A DNA stretch of 43,244 nucleotides. Source: Betaproteobacteria bacterium RIFCSPLOWO2_02_FULL_67_26. GTDB taxonomy: Bacteria > Pseudomonadota > Gammaproteobacteria > Burkholderiales > SG8-41. The translations under genes were made by a program, and so were the position numbers. Location: NCBI GenBank assembly GCA_001771935.1, contig MERD01000114.1:28336-71579 (forward strand), in the 5' to 3' direction. Under the pieces are notes generated by a model that did no database searches, was not told where the DNA came from, and saw only the letters and a program-made list of their open reading frames with translations. Below, piece after piece: positions 14,687 through 23,450 of the stretch (positions within the stretch are counted from its first letter, which is position 1; each line of letters starts with the position of its first letter).

Positions 14687-16471
14687 TCACCGCTTCTGGG
14701 TGATCGTGTCGAGCAGCGCCGGCTGTCCCGCCTTCACTCGCGCGATCGCCCGCTTCAGCGCGGGGCCGACGTCCTTGCCGTGCTCGATCGGCCCTTCCGC
14801 GTACCAGCCCATGGAGCGCGCAAGGCCGGCGAAGTCCACGTTGGGCGTGTCCAGGTCCATGCCGATGTGGGCGCGCTCGACCGGCGTGCCGCGCAGCCGC
14901 GCCATGCGGATCTGGTGCTCCCAGTCGTTGTAGTAGGCGCGGTTGTTGTACATCACGACCAGCATCGGGATCCTGTGCTTGACCGCCACCCACAGCGCGC
15001 CGGCGTCGAACATCAGGTCGCCGTCCGGCTGGATGTCCACCACCAGCCGCCCGGCATCGCGGTGCGCCAGCGCGACGCCGAGCGAAATGCCGATCTGCGT
15101 CGAGGTGCCGAGCGACTTGCCGGGATGGCGGTACGGCTTGTCGAAATCCCACAGCATGCGCGCCCAGTCCTCGAGCGTGTTCGCGGTGAGCACCCAGTCC
15201 TCGCCCTTGACGGCCTCCCAGATTTCAGTGGCGAGACGGGGCAGGGGGATCGGGCTCGCGTCCCAGTCCTCGCGCGCTTCCTTCGCCCACTTTGCGCGCG
15301 CCGCGCGGTGCCGCTCGCCGGTCTTGCGGGCGCGCGCCTCGATCAGTTTCCCGAGCCCCGCGTTGCCGGCGATTTTCCCGCGCACCAGGTCGGTCAGCGC
15401 CGGGATCGCCAGCGTCGTGTCCGCGAGGATGCGCAGCTGCGCGTGCTTCAGGCGCTGGTAGTCCATGGCCCAGCTCGACAGCTCCAGGTCGCCGAAGCCG
15501 ATGTCGATCCACGTGCAGTCCGGCGGCTCGATGCTGGTCAGCTTGCGCGTCGTGCTCACGAGCTCGGTCGTCGCCCGCTCCCAGTCGCGCACGTCGAGGC
15601 ACAGGATGAGGTCGGCGTCCCGGAACACCTCCTTCACCATGCTCATGTTGAGCGGGTGGCAGCCCGGGAAGTTGAGCCGGCTGTTGACGTCGTACACCGG
15701 CGCGCCCAGCGTCTCGGCGAGGGCGACCAGGTGGTCGAATGCCCGCGGGTCGCGCCCGACGAACTCGGCGAGGATGACCGGCCGCTGCGCGGCGGCGATC
15801 AGGTCGGCGGCGCGCGCGAGCGCGGCCGGGTCGGCCGAGTACGAGGCCGGGACCGGCATCGACGTCTTCGGCGGCAGCGGCACGTCGTGCTCGAGCGGCT
15901 GCTCCTGCAGCCACGCGTCGTAACACATGTAGATCGGCCCCTGCGGCTCGGTCATCATCACGCCGTAGGCGCGGGCGAACGACTCCGGCACGCCGTCGAC
16001 CACGGTCGGCTGGTAGTCCCACTTGGTGTAATCGCGCACGGCGGTGCCCTGGACGAGGGCGGTGTGCGTCCAGTCGATGCGCGGGCGCCGCTTGGTCTCG
16101 TCCATCGGGCCGGTGGCGCCGATGATGAAGATCGGCGCGCGGTCGATGTAGGCGTAATAGATCGCCAGGTTGGAGTGCAGCAGGCCGACCAGGTTGTGCA
16201 CGATCGCCACCATCGGTCTTCCGCACGCCTTGGCGTAGCCGTGCGCGATCTGCACCGCCGTCTCCTCGTGCTGGCACAGCATCATGACCGGCTTGTTGCC
16301 GCCGTAGTTGACCATCGAGTCGTGCAGCCCGCGGTAGCTCGCGCCGGGGTTCAACGCCGCGTACGGCAGCTCGTAGCGGTGCAGCATGTCGACGATGACG
16401 TCGGACCCCCAGCGCCGGTCCGTCTTGGCCGGGGGCGCCGGTTTCTTTGCTTTCGAGGAGGTGTCGGGCAT
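14687..16471 (-). CDS. Thiamine diphosphate-dependent enzyme (acetolactate synthase/benzoylformate decarboxylase type)
   Basis: A 594-aa ThDP enzyme with the three-domain order of the POX/acetolactate synthase group. The N-terminal Pyr domain has the catalytic Glu in CQHEETAVQIAHGYA (E69 region), the central domain covers about 210-340, and the C-terminal PP domain has the ThDP/Mg motif PDGDLMFDAG...NNRAYYND. An N-terminal Lys/Pro/Ala-rich tail (KAKKPAPPAK) is unusual. ATG 16471 was chosen; there is no strong Shine-Dalgarno sequence, and the previous stop is 11 nt upstream, so coupling is likely. Non-oxidative decarboxylation of a 2-keto acid is the most probable reaction. Confidence 0.88.
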   Translation of the reverse strand: MPDTSSKAKKPAPPAKTDRRWGSDVIVDMLHRYELPYAALNPGASYRGLHDSMVNYGGNKPVMMLCQHEETAVQIAHGYAKACGRPMVAIVHNLVGLLHSNLAIYYAYIDRAPIFIIGATGPMDETKRRPRIDWTHTALVQGTAVRDYTKWDYQPTVVDGVPESFARAYGVMMTEPQGPIYMCYDAWLQEQPLEHDVPLPPKTSMPVPASYSADPAALARAADLIAAAQRPVILAEFVGRDPRAFDHLVALAETLGAPVYDVNSRLNFPGCHPLNMSMVKEVFRDADLILCLDVRDWERATTELVSTTRKLTSIEPPDCTWIDIGFGDLELSSWAMDYQRLKHAQLRILADTTLAIPALTDLVRGKIAGNAGLGKLIEARARKTGERHRAARAKWAKEAREDWDASPIPLPRLATEIWEAVKGEDWVLTANTLEDWARMLWDFDKPYRHPGKSLGTSTQIGISLGVALAHRDAGRLVVDIQPDGDLMFDAGALWVAVKHRIPMLVVMYNNRAYYNDWEHQIRMARLRGTPVERAHIGMDLDTPNVDFAGLARSMGWYAEGPIEHGKDVGPALKRAIARVKAGQPALLDTITQKR

Positions 16472-16482
16472 GGGTGTCGTGG

Positions 16483-17532
16483 CTATCGGGTTGGGACCTG
16501 CTTGACGATGATCTCTTCGTACAGCTTCGTCCACTTGTCGCCCTCGTCGAGCACCAGCTTCGGGTCGATCAGCGTGAACTGCGGAATGTCCGTGGCCGAG
16601 GCGGCCACCCTGGCGGAGGAGGGTGCGAAATTGCGCTTGAGCATGATTTCCTGCGCGTCGCCCAGCATGAAATCGAAGAACAGCACCGCGGCATGGGGAT
16701 GCGGCGCCCGGCGCGCGACCGCGACCCCGTTGGGCCGCGCGACGGCGGGCGGGATGACGAACCAGTCGATGGGCGCGCCCTTCTTTTTCAACTGCACGGG
16801 CCGGTAATAGTACACGGTGAGCGCCAGCGGGACTTCGCCCGAAACGACCAGGTTGGAAAGCAGCGTGTGGCCCTTGCGCACCGACATGCCGTTGGCGGCC
16901 ACGATCTCCCGGAACTGCTTCAGCCCCTGCGCCTCGCCCAGCCCGCCGACGACGCCCGCGAACCAGTCGTGATCGTAGGCCTCGATGCCGAGCCGGCCTT
17001 TCCAGCGCGGGGCGGCGAGGTCGGCCCAGGTCTTCGGCAGTTCCTCCTTCTTCACGAGATCCGTGTTGTAGGCGGCTACGAAGATGTTGAACCGGGTGCC
17101 GGCCCATTCACGGTGCGGGCGGATCGCGTGGGGCACGAGGCCGGCAAGCTGGGGCGACTTCACTTCCTGGAGCAGCCGCTCGCGGTGCAGCGCCTCCAGC
17201 TCCGGCCCGTTGGTCTCGAAGGCGTCCACCTCGAAGCGCTGCGCGCGCGCTTCCGTCACCGCGCGCTGCAGGACGTTCTCCGAGCTGGAGCGCCAAGGGG
17301 TGACCTTGATGCCGTATTTCTTCTCGAAGGCGGTGACGAAGGCGCCCAGGTCGGTGGTGGAGAAGGAGGTGTAGAGCATGAGCCCGCCTTCCTTCCGGGC
17401 GCCCTCGATCAGCCGCTGCTGGCGGTCGGGCCCCTGGTACATCGCGATCTCGGCCACGCTCGTCTGCGCGAGCGCCGGCGCCACGACAAGGCACAAGGCA
17501 AAAGGCACAAAGCACAAGTGTCTACGTGTCAT
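16483..17532 (-). CDS. ABC transporter solute-binding protein (Fe3+/2-AEP/polyamine type)
   Basis: A 349-aa exported binding protein: the signal peptide MTRRHLCFVPFALCLVVAPALAQ ends near residue 23. A family-1/6 bilobal pattern follows: MYQGPDRQQRLIEGARKEGG, FVTAFEKKYGIKVTPWRSSS, WKGRLGIEAYDHDWFAG and PHPHAAVLFFDFML. It is a paralogue of the divergently encoded binding protein at 25 kb. With the ATPase and permease upstream it forms an importer; the substrate is unknown but the context suggests an organic acid. The start ATG at 17532 is immediately preceded by a GAGGGATGAGGG heptad run that can act as the ribosome-binding site. Confidence 0.9.
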   Translation of the reverse strand: MTRRHLCFVPFALCLVVAPALAQTSVAEIAMYQGPDRQQRLIEGARKEGGLMLYTSFSTTDLGAFVTAFEKKYGIKVTPWRSSSENVLQRAVTEARAQRFEVDAFETNGPELEALHRERLLQEVKSPQLAGLVPHAIRPHREWAGTRFNIFVAAYNTDLVKKEELPKTWADLAAPRWKGRLGIEAYDHDWFAGVVGGLGEAQGLKQFREIVAANGMSVRKGHTLLSNLVVSGEVPLALTVYYYRPVQLKKKGAPIDWFVIPPAVARPNGVAVARRAPHPHAAVLFFDFMLGDAQEIMLKRNFAPSSARVAASATDIPQFTLIDPKLVLDEGDKWTKLYEEIIVKQVPTR

Positions 17533-17556
17533 CCCTCATCCCTCCACTCTCATCCC
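17533..17556 (-). repeat. Heptad repeat doubling as ribosome-binding site
   Basis: Minus strand units GAGGGAT, GAGAGTG, GAGGGAT and GAGGG end directly at the ATG of the solute-binding protein. GAGGG elements 5-12 nt from the ATG are Shine-Dalgarno-like. Three GGG tracts are present. Confidence 0.6.
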
Positions 17557-17568
17557 TCGCCGCGGCGG

Positions 17569-18687
17569 CTACGCGGCTTTTGTCGGAAGCGTGGCCACCT
17601 CCGCGGCGTAGGCGTCGTCCATCCGCGACTTGATGCCGTGCTTCGCGAGCGCCTCCGCGAACCACTTGCGCACGACCGGGGGCTCGTCCGAGTAGTCGAC
17701 CTGGTCGCCGCCCAGCCGCTTGCTGATCCACGCCTTGGGCACGCCCTGCTGGTTGCGGATCGCGACCCCCTCGTGCTTGAACGCGAGATAGCGCGCCGGG
17801 GTGGTGCCGGTGTTGAAATGCTGGTGGAGCCACATGTTGGGCGGCACGATCATGGTCCCGACGCGCCACTCGTAGCGGCGCGGCTCCTCGCCCTCGGGCC
17901 ACATCAGCGAGTAGCCCTCGCCGGAGAGAATGATGACGTGCGCGCCGGGTCCGTGCGCGTGGGCCTTCTTGTAGGTGCCGGTCGGGAACTGCGAGATGTG
18001 GCTGTTCATCGAGCCCTTGGCCATGTTGAAGCGGATGTGGCCGCCGCCCGCGCCCCGCTCCTTGGCGGAGATGAGCGGGAGATTCACGGCGTCCGCGACG
18101 AAGTTGGTGTCGAGCAGGAATCCCTTCTGCTCGCTCTTGGGCGAGAAGTAATCCGGCTCGCCGGCAAAACGATTCTTGAAGTCGACCCTGGTGTTGAAGA
18201 TGAAGTCGACGTCGTCGTAGAGGTTGATGACGATCGGCCCGTTGGTGACCGCGACGTAGCGCGCCGGCGCCTCCCCGGAGCCGTTGAAGTGCTGGTGCCA
18301 GGCGTTGACCGGGACCGCGAACAGGGCGCCCGCCTTCCATTCGAAAGTGATCCGCTGGCCGGCGTCGTTCCACACGGCGGTCGAGCCGCGGCCGGAGAGG
18401 ATCATGATCATCTCCTCGAACAGCTGGCGCTGCGGCGCCAGCTTGCCGCCGGCGGGGATCTCGCACACGTGGCAGTCGTTCGAGGTGCGCGAGGCCTCGT
18501 GGTTGAGGTACACGCCGCGCCCGCCCCGGCGCGCCCACGGCTTCAGCTCGACGGTGTTCAAGTCGGGGACGTAATGCGAAGGAATGATGTCGAGCCCCTC
18601 GCTCTTCACCCAGCGCGTGTAGGGCGTTTCCTTCTCCGTGGCGAACTTGTTCGCCATCTCGTCCGATACCATCGCGGTCTTTGCCAT
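17569..18687 (-). CDS. Bicupin protein, gentisate-dioxygenase-like
   Basis: A 372-aa protein with two cupin domains in the gentisate 1,2-dioxygenase arrangement. The N-terminal cupin (about 60-150) shows MIMILSGRGSTAVWN and motif 2 VNAWHQHFNGSG, but its motif 1 reads APQRQLFEE without the usual His pair. The C-terminal cupin (about 220-320) has KKAHAHGPGAHVIILSGEGYS and motif 2 PNMWLHQHFNTG, so this barrel looks like the metal site, with His in place of the usual Glu. The HQHFN end is shared by both halves and by the two single cupins nearby. ATG 18687. Aromatic ring cleavage is possible but not proven. Confidence 0.85.
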   Translation of the reverse strand: MAKTAMVSDEMANKFATEKETPYTRWVKSEGLDIIPSHYVPDLNTVELKPWARRGGRGVYLNHEASRTSNDCHVCEIPAGGKLAPQRQLFEEMIMILSGRGSTAVWNDAGQRITFEWKAGALFAVPVNAWHQHFNGSGEAPARYVAVTNGPIVINLYDDVDFIFNTRVDFKNRFAGEPDYFSPKSEQKGFLLDTNFVADAVNLPLISAKERGAGGGHIRFNMAKGSMNSHISQFPTGTYKKAHAHGPGAHVIILSGEGYSLMWPEGEEPRRYEWRVGTMIVPPNMWLHQHFNTGTTPARYLAFKHEGVAIRNQQGVPKAWISKRLGGDQVDYSDEPPVVRKWFAEALAKHGIKSRMDDAYAAEVATLPTKAA

Positions 18688-18750
18688 TTCGAGCTCCTCG
18701 ATACTGGGTGCCGAAAATTTACTCCAACGCCCGAGCCTTTGCCAGCGGCG

Positions 18751-19851
18751 TCACTTCTTGTCGCCCGCGAGGGCGACGCACTTCTCGGTGCTGATCCGCA
18801 GGTAAATGGGATCGCCGACCGGCGTGCGCAGGGTGGGGTGCGCCGTCGCGAGCAGCAGGGTGGCGCCGACCGCCACCTGGAAGTCCACGGTATCGCCGAG
18901 GAACACTTTCGCGCTCACCGTGCCCGTGCAGACGTTCGCGCCGTCCGGGCGGGTCTCGGACAGCTCGATGTCCTCCGGCCGCACCGAGAGCGCCACCGCG
19001 TCGCCCGCCTTGAGCGCGTCCACCGACAGGCCGTGGAGCTCGCCCAGCGCCGTCCCGAGGCGGTAGTGGCCCGCGCCGTCGGCCGCGACGACCTTCGCTT
19101 CCAGCAGGTTGGTGCGGCCGATGAAGTCGGCGACGAAGCGGCTGCGCGGCCGCTCGTAGATCTCGCGCGGCGTGCCGACCTGCACGATCGAGCCCTCGTT
19201 CATGACGGCGACTTCGTGCGAGAGCGCGAGCGCCTCGGCCTGGTCGTGGGTGACGTAGACGGTGGTGACGCCGGTGTCGCGCTGGATGCGCTTCAGCTCG
19301 AAGCGCATGCGTTCGCGCAGCTTGGCGTCGAGATTGGACATCGGCTCGTCGAGCAGCAGCAGCAGCGGCTCCATCACCAGCGCCCGCGCGAGCGCGAGTC
19401 GCTGCTGCTGGCCGCCGGAGAGGTTGGTCGCGGGGCGGTCCCAGAGCGCGTCCATGTCCACGATGCCGAGCACGCGCATCACCTTGTCCCGTATCTCCGC
19501 TTCGGACAGCTTCCGTTGCCCGACCTTGAGCGGGAACGCCGCGTTCTCGAACACCGACATGTGCGGCCAGATCGCGTACGACTGGAACACCATGCCGATG
19601 TTGCGCTCGTTCGGCGCCATGAAGATGCGGCGCGCGGACGAATAGACGGTGCGCCCGCCGAGCGTGATCTCGCCGGACTTCGGCCGCTCCAGCCCCGCGA
19701 TCGAGCGCAACGTGGTGGTCTTGCCGCAGCCGCTGGGGCCGAGCAGCGTGAAGAGCTTGCCCTCCGGCACCTCGAAGGCGACGTCGCGCGCGGCCCGCAC
19801 CGGGCCGTCGTCGGTCTCGTACTGGGTGTTGAGCCTGCGCACGCTCAGCAT
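18751..19851 (-). CDS. ABC transporter ATP-binding protein
   Basis: A 366-aa importer ATPase of the FbpC/PotA/UgpC type. Walker A is GPSGCGKTT (38-46), the Q-loop is in GMVFQSYAIWPHM, the signature is LSGGQQQR (144-151), Walker B is LLLLLDEP (about 163-170) and the H-loop is VTHDQ (H202). A C-terminal TOBE-like regulatory domain follows (LSVRPEDIEL, VFLGDTVDFQVAVG, ending CVALAGDKK). It serves the permease encoded just upstream in transcription. The 126-bp gap between them holds an unusual AT-rich inverted repeat, so expression of the two may be adjusted post-transcriptionally. Confidence 0.96.
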   Translation of the reverse strand: MLSVRRLNTQYETDDGPVRAARDVAFEVPEGKLFTLLGPSGCGKTTTLRSIAGLERPKSGEITLGGRTVYSSARRIFMAPNERNIGMVFQSYAIWPHMSVFENAAFPLKVGQRKLSEAEIRDKVMRVLGIVDMDALWDRPATNLSGGQQQRLALARALVMEPLLLLLDEPMSNLDAKLRERMRFELKRIQRDTGVTTVYVTHDQAEALALSHEVAVMNEGSIVQVGTPREIYERPRSRFVADFIGRTNLLEAKVVAADGAGHYRLGTALGELHGLSVDALKAGDAVALSVRPEDIELSETRPDGANVCTGTVSAKVFLGDTVDFQVAVGATLLLATAHPTLRTPVGDPIYLRISTEKCVALAGDKK

Positions 19852-19865
19852 GCCGCCACCCCAAG

Positions 19866-19978
19866 ACCAAAATAGACAGGATTAACAGGATTAACAAGAT
19901 TCAAACAACAAACCCATGCGTTATTCCATTCTGTTCTTGTTCTAATCCTGTAAATCATGTAAATCCTGTCCATTTTTT
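19866..19978. repeat. AT-rich ACAGGATTA repeat unit arranged as a long inverted repeat
   Basis: In otherwise GC-rich DNA this 126-bp spacer is AT-rich. The left arm reads GACAGGATTAACAGGATTA ACAAGATT (about 19875-19901). The right arm, on the opposite strand, reads GGACAGGATTTACATGATTT ACAGGATT (about 19979-19952). Each arm is built of 9-nt units near ACAGGATTA, so it can fold into a long imperfect hairpin. Base composition and structure differ sharply from neighbouring sequence. It separates the permease and ATPase genes. Confidence 0.7.
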
Positions 19979-21720
19979 CATGCCTCGCGCACGCCGTAGC
20001 GGCTGCCCGCGAGCTGCGCCAGCATCACCATGACGAACAGCAGGATGATCAGCATCACACCGAGCGCCGAGAGCTCCACGTACTGGCCGTTCTCCCACAG
20101 CTCCCAGATCATGATCGAGACCACCTCGGTGCCGGGGCTGTAGAGCAGGATCGAGCTCGACAGCTCGCGCAGCGAGACGATCGCGATATAGATCCAGCCG
20201 GCGAGGAGCCCGGGCTTGAGCAGCGGCAGGATCACGCGCACGAACACCGCGAACCAGGAGGCGCCGCTCATCGCCGCGGACTCCTCCAGCTCCTTGTGGA
20301 TCTGGATCATGGAGGCGGTGTTGTAGCGGATGCCGTAGGGCATGAAGCGCGTGACGTAGGCGAGCAGCAGGATCCAGATCGTGCCGTAGATGCCGACGTT
20401 GACGTTGAGGTAGAACACCATGATCGCGAGGCCGAGCACCAGGCCCGGGAACACGATCGGCAGCGAGGCGAGATTGTCGAGGAGCCAGCGCCCCGGGATC
20501 TTCGTCTTCACCACCATCCAGCAGATCACCGAAGTCACCAGCATGATGATGGTCGCGCTGCCGACGCACAGGACCAGGCTGTTCCAGATCGAGCGCAGGA
20601 ACGCCGGGTGCTCGAGGATGAAGCGGTAGGGGTCGAGCGTGAGGTTGGCGAGCGCCGCGGCCGAGGGCACGCTGTAGTACTTCTGGATCGACGACCACAC
20701 CAGTATGAACAGCGGCGCCGCTACGATCAGCAGGAAATAGGCGATGAAGATCGCCGCCGTCAGATAGCGCCAGCGGCCGAGGTCGATGCGCCGCGGGCGG
20801 AAGCCCTTGCCGGTCACCGTCGAGTAGCGCTGTCCCGACGCGGACAGCCGGGACTGGAACCAGACCCCGGCCGAGGTGAGCAGGAGCAGCGTCACGCCGT
20901 AGGCCGAGGCGAGACCGATCTGGCTCGGGTAGCGGTGGATCGCCTCGTAGATCGCGGAGGTGAAGACGAAGATCCCGGCCGGCATCCCGAGCAGCGCCGG
21001 CACCTCGAAGGATTCGATGGCGCGCACGAACAGGATCAGCAGCGTCGCGAAGATCGCGGGCCACGCCAGGGCGAGCGTCACCCGCCGCAACACCTGCCAC
21101 AGGTTCGCCCCGCTCATCGCGGCCGACTCCTCGAGCGCGGGGTCCATCGAGCGGAACGCCGCGGTCATCAGCAGGAACGCCATCGGCGAGTAGTGCAGCC
21201 CGTCGACCCAGATCATGCCCCACATCGTGTAGACGTTGAAGAAGACGTAATCAGTGCGGAACCCCTGCTGCAGCAGCAGGTTGAAAATCCCGATCTTGGG
21301 GCTGGCGAGCATGATCCACGAGATCGTGAACAGGATGCCGGGGATGATGAGCGGCACCAGGGCGAGCCCGAAGAACAGCCGCTTGAACGGCGTGTTGGTG
21401 CGCTCGTTCATCCACGCCAGCGCGGTGCCGGTTACGAGCGAGAACGCGGCGGTCCCGACGGCGAACACCAGGGAGTTCGCGAACAGCTTCGCCGTCTGCA
21501 CGCTCGAGTACGCCGCCGCGTAGTTGCCGAGCGTGAACACGGCCGGCTTCGCCGCGGTGTGCGGCGTGAAGAAGCTCTGCCACAGCAGGAAGCCGAGCGG
21601 GATCACCGCCAGGTACGCGACCAGGGCCACGCACAGGCCGAGGATCACCCACTTCAGGTCGAGGGATGAGGGATGAGGGCGGAGGGATGAGGGGCCAGGG
21701 GCGACCGACGCGTGATTCAT
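19978..21720 (-). CDS. ABC transporter permease (FbpB-like fused double permease)
   Basis: A 580-aa protein with two tandem permease halves, about 12 membrane helices in all. Each half carries an EAA-type loop for the ATPase: EESAAMSGANLWQVLRRV in the first and EESAAMSGASWFAVFVRV in the second. This is the single-chain FbpB/CysTW-like layout used for Fe3+, phosphonate or organic-anion uptake. The predicted N-terminus (MNHASVAPGPSSLRPHPSSL) is encoded partly by a heptad repeat on the opposite strand, so the true start could be further in, near residue 24. The start lies 2 nt after the EutA-family stop. Confidence 0.93.
   Translation of the reverse strand: MNHASVAPGPSSLRPHPSSLDLKWVILGLCVALVAYLAVIPLGFLLWQSFFTPHTAAKPAVFTLGNYAAAYSSVQTAKLFANSLVFAVGTAAFSLVTGTALAWMNERTNTPFKRLFFGLALVPLIIPGILFTISWIMLASPKIGIFNLLLQQGFRTDYVFFNVYTMWGMIWVDGLHYSPMAFLLMTAAFRSMDPALEESAAMSGANLWQVLRRVTLALAWPAIFATLLILFVRAIESFEVPALLGMPAGIFVFTSAIYEAIHRYPSQIGLASAYGVTLLLLTSAGVWFQSRLSASGQRYSTVTGKGFRPRRIDLGRWRYLTAAIFIAYFLLIVAAPLFILVWSSIQKYYSVPSAAALANLTLDPYRFILEHPAFLRSIWNSLVLCVGSATIIMLVTSVICWMVVKTKIPGRWLLDNLASLPIVFPGLVLGLAIMVFYLNVNVGIYGTIWILLLAYVTRFMPYGIRYNTASMIQIHKELEESAAMSGASWFAVFVRVILPLLKPGLLAGWIYIAIVSLRELSSSILLYSPGTEVVSIMIWELWENGQYVELSALGVMLIILLFVMVMLAQLAGSRYGVREA
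21661..21694 (+). repeat. Heptad repeat inside permease 5' end, G4-type
   Basis: Plus strand units GAGGGAT, GAGGGAT, GAGGGCG, GAGGGAT and GAGGGG give five GGG tracts spaced every seven bases, a canonical G-quadruplex pattern. On the coding (minus) strand they read as C-tracts encoding Pro-Ser-Ser-Leu repeats at the permease N-terminus. Confidence 0.65.
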
Positions 21721-21722
21721 GA

Positions 21723-23450
21723 TTACTTGTGCTTGGGGTGGTGGTGATGCCCGTGCCCATGACCGTGATCGTGGTCATGATCATGATGGTGATGATGCGC
21801 GTGCCCGTGGTGCGGATGGTAGTGCAGCCCCGGGTCGTTGGGGTGCCGCGGGTCCTCGCTGAACAGCAGCGACTTGATCGTGACCGGCACCGTGTGCGAC
21901 GGCAGGCGGATGCGCCCGAGGTCGATGTAGTCGAGGTCCCACAGGGTCACGCCGTCGATCACCAGCAGCTCGTTCGCGAGCCGGTGCTCCTCCTTCAGGA
22001 TCGCGCCGAGCGTCTGCGCGATGTCGCCGTCCAGTACGAGGTAGATCGGCTTGCCGCTCGCGATGGTGCGGGGGAGCCCCTCCACGATGCCCCGCGCGAA
22101 CGCGGCGATGCGCGGGTACGAGGGCGCGCCGGCCCAGCGGAACGCGAGCGCGACCTCGGAATCGCCTTCCTCGAGGTCGAAGGCGGTGAAATGCGCGCGT
22201 AGCGCCCGCGCCAGTTCGCCGGGCACGATCTCCTCGCCGCAAACGTAGGGGGGCTGCAGCACCTGCAGGTTCTTGCGCGGCAGCAGGTCGCCGGGGCTCG
22301 AGATGTAGATCGTGTTGCCGGAGAGCTGCACGCTGTACTCGGAGGCGCCGACCGCGGTGGCGCGTATGCATTCGCCCGGCGGCAGCAGCGGCCACGGCAG
22401 CGCGCCGTGCGCGAGCCGGTGCGCGATGGCTTCACCGAGGAGCTTGCCGAGGTCGCCGAAGTCGCGGCTCTCCCGGCCGTACACGTACTCGCCGACGCCG
22501 CCGGAGAACATCACGCCGTCGATGCGGCCGGGATCGGGAATCGGATCGGTGAGGTAGAGATGCCCGACCGCATGGGGCAGGGGCCGCTCGCGGATTGCCG
22601 CGATCAGCGCGTCGGCCATCCCTTCCGCGACGCGCGCCATGTCCGCTCGCGGCGCGCGGTCGCCCGGCTTCCAGTCGAAGCCCGCCACCGCGGCGTGATG
22701 GCGCCCGGCGGGATCGAGCCGCACGATGCGCCCGCTCTCGTCCACCACCTGCAGCCGCCCGCCGATGTGCACCGCGGCCATGGCGACGATCGTTCCGCCT
22801 TCCACCACCGCGAGCTTGGTCGTGCCGCCGCCGATGTCCACGTTGAGGATGCGCTTGCCCTCGTCGTGGGACACGCGCGCCGCGCCCGAGCCGAACGCGG
22901 CGAGCATGGCCTCGAGATGGTGGCCGGCCGCCGCGCACACGAACTCGCCGCCGTTCTCGGCGAGCAGCCCGGAGATCGCCTGCGCGTTACTCCGGCGCAG
23001 CGCCTCCCCGGTGAGGATCACCACGCCGGAATCGATCTGGTCCGGGTGCAGCCCCGATTGCGCGTAGGCCTCGTCGATGATGTCGGCGAGCTTTTCGGCG
23101 TCGATCATTTCTTGATCCCGGTACGGCGTCAGGGCCACCGGCGACTGGAACAGGGTCTCGCGCGAGACCACGCAGTAGCGGCTCGATAGATCTTCGCCGA
23201 GGCGCCGCAGGTTGATGCGGGAAAAAATCAGTTGAGTGCCCGACGAGCCGATGTCGATGCCGACGCTGGTGAGCGAGACGTGGTCCTGGATCCACAGGCC
23301 GTTGCTCTCGGGCCCGTCCCCGCCGCCGAAGTCGTCGTGGTCGTGGTCGAACGCGTCGTCGCCGTCGTGGGTGTGGCCGGTGTCCGTGCCGTACTGGTGG
23401 TCGGCCAGGTTGTGGCCGGGCTGCTTCGGCGCGTTTTCGTTTTCTGCCAT
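21723..23450 (-). CDS. EutA-family ATPase with His-rich tails, coupled to UbiD
   Basis: A 575-aa actin/Hsp70-fold protein of the ethanolamine ammonia-lyase reactivase (EutA) family. Phosphate motifs are GIDIGSSGTQ (64-73) and VDIGGGTTKL (204-213), and a later GVMFSGGVGEYV matches the adenosine region. The N-terminal 45 residues are His/Asp-rich (HTHDGDDAFDHDHDD). The last 33 residues hold 20 His mixed with Asp/Gly, a strong metal-binding tail. The ATG overlaps the UbiD stop by one base (TGATG), so the two are translationally coupled. There is no EutB/EutC lyase nearby. A reactivase or metal-loading role for a coupled enzyme is inferred. Confidence 0.88.
   Translation of the reverse strand: MAENENAPKQPGHNLADHQYGTDTGHTHDGDDAFDHDHDDFGGGDGPESNGLWIQDHVSLTSVGIDIGSSGTQLIFSRINLRRLGEDLSSRYCVVSRETLFQSPVALTPYRDQEMIDAEKLADIIDEAYAQSGLHPDQIDSGVVILTGEALRRSNAQAISGLLAENGGEFVCAAAGHHLEAMLAAFGSGAARVSHDEGKRILNVDIGGGTTKLAVVEGGTIVAMAAVHIGGRLQVVDESGRIVRLDPAGRHHAAVAGFDWKPGDRAPRADMARVAEGMADALIAAIRERPLPHAVGHLYLTDPIPDPGRIDGVMFSGGVGEYVYGRESRDFGDLGKLLGEAIAHRLAHGALPWPLLPPGECIRATAVGASEYSVQLSGNTIYISSPGDLLPRKNLQVLQPPYVCGEEIVPGELARALRAHFTAFDLEEGDSEVALAFRWAGAPSYPRIAAFARGIVEGLPRTIASGKPIYLVLDGDIAQTLGAILKEEHRLANELLVIDGVTLWDLDYIDLGRIRLPSHTVPVTIKSLLFSEDPRHPNDPGLHYHPHHGHAHHHHHDHDHDHGHGHGHHHHPKHK

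Noticed and set aside
13997-16807. 936-codon plus-strand frame opposite the ThDP enzyme and dehydrogenase
   Set aside because: No recognisable motif, composition is Arg/Val/Asp skewed, and the minus strand is explained by known families.
16447-19875. Very long open frame (about 1140 codons) on the plus strand, antisense to the binding protein, bicupin and ABC ATPase genes
   Set aside because: Sequence is arginine/alanine/valine-rich low complexity typical of reverse frames of GC-rich genes. The opposite strand encodes clear family proteins with intact catalytic motifs.
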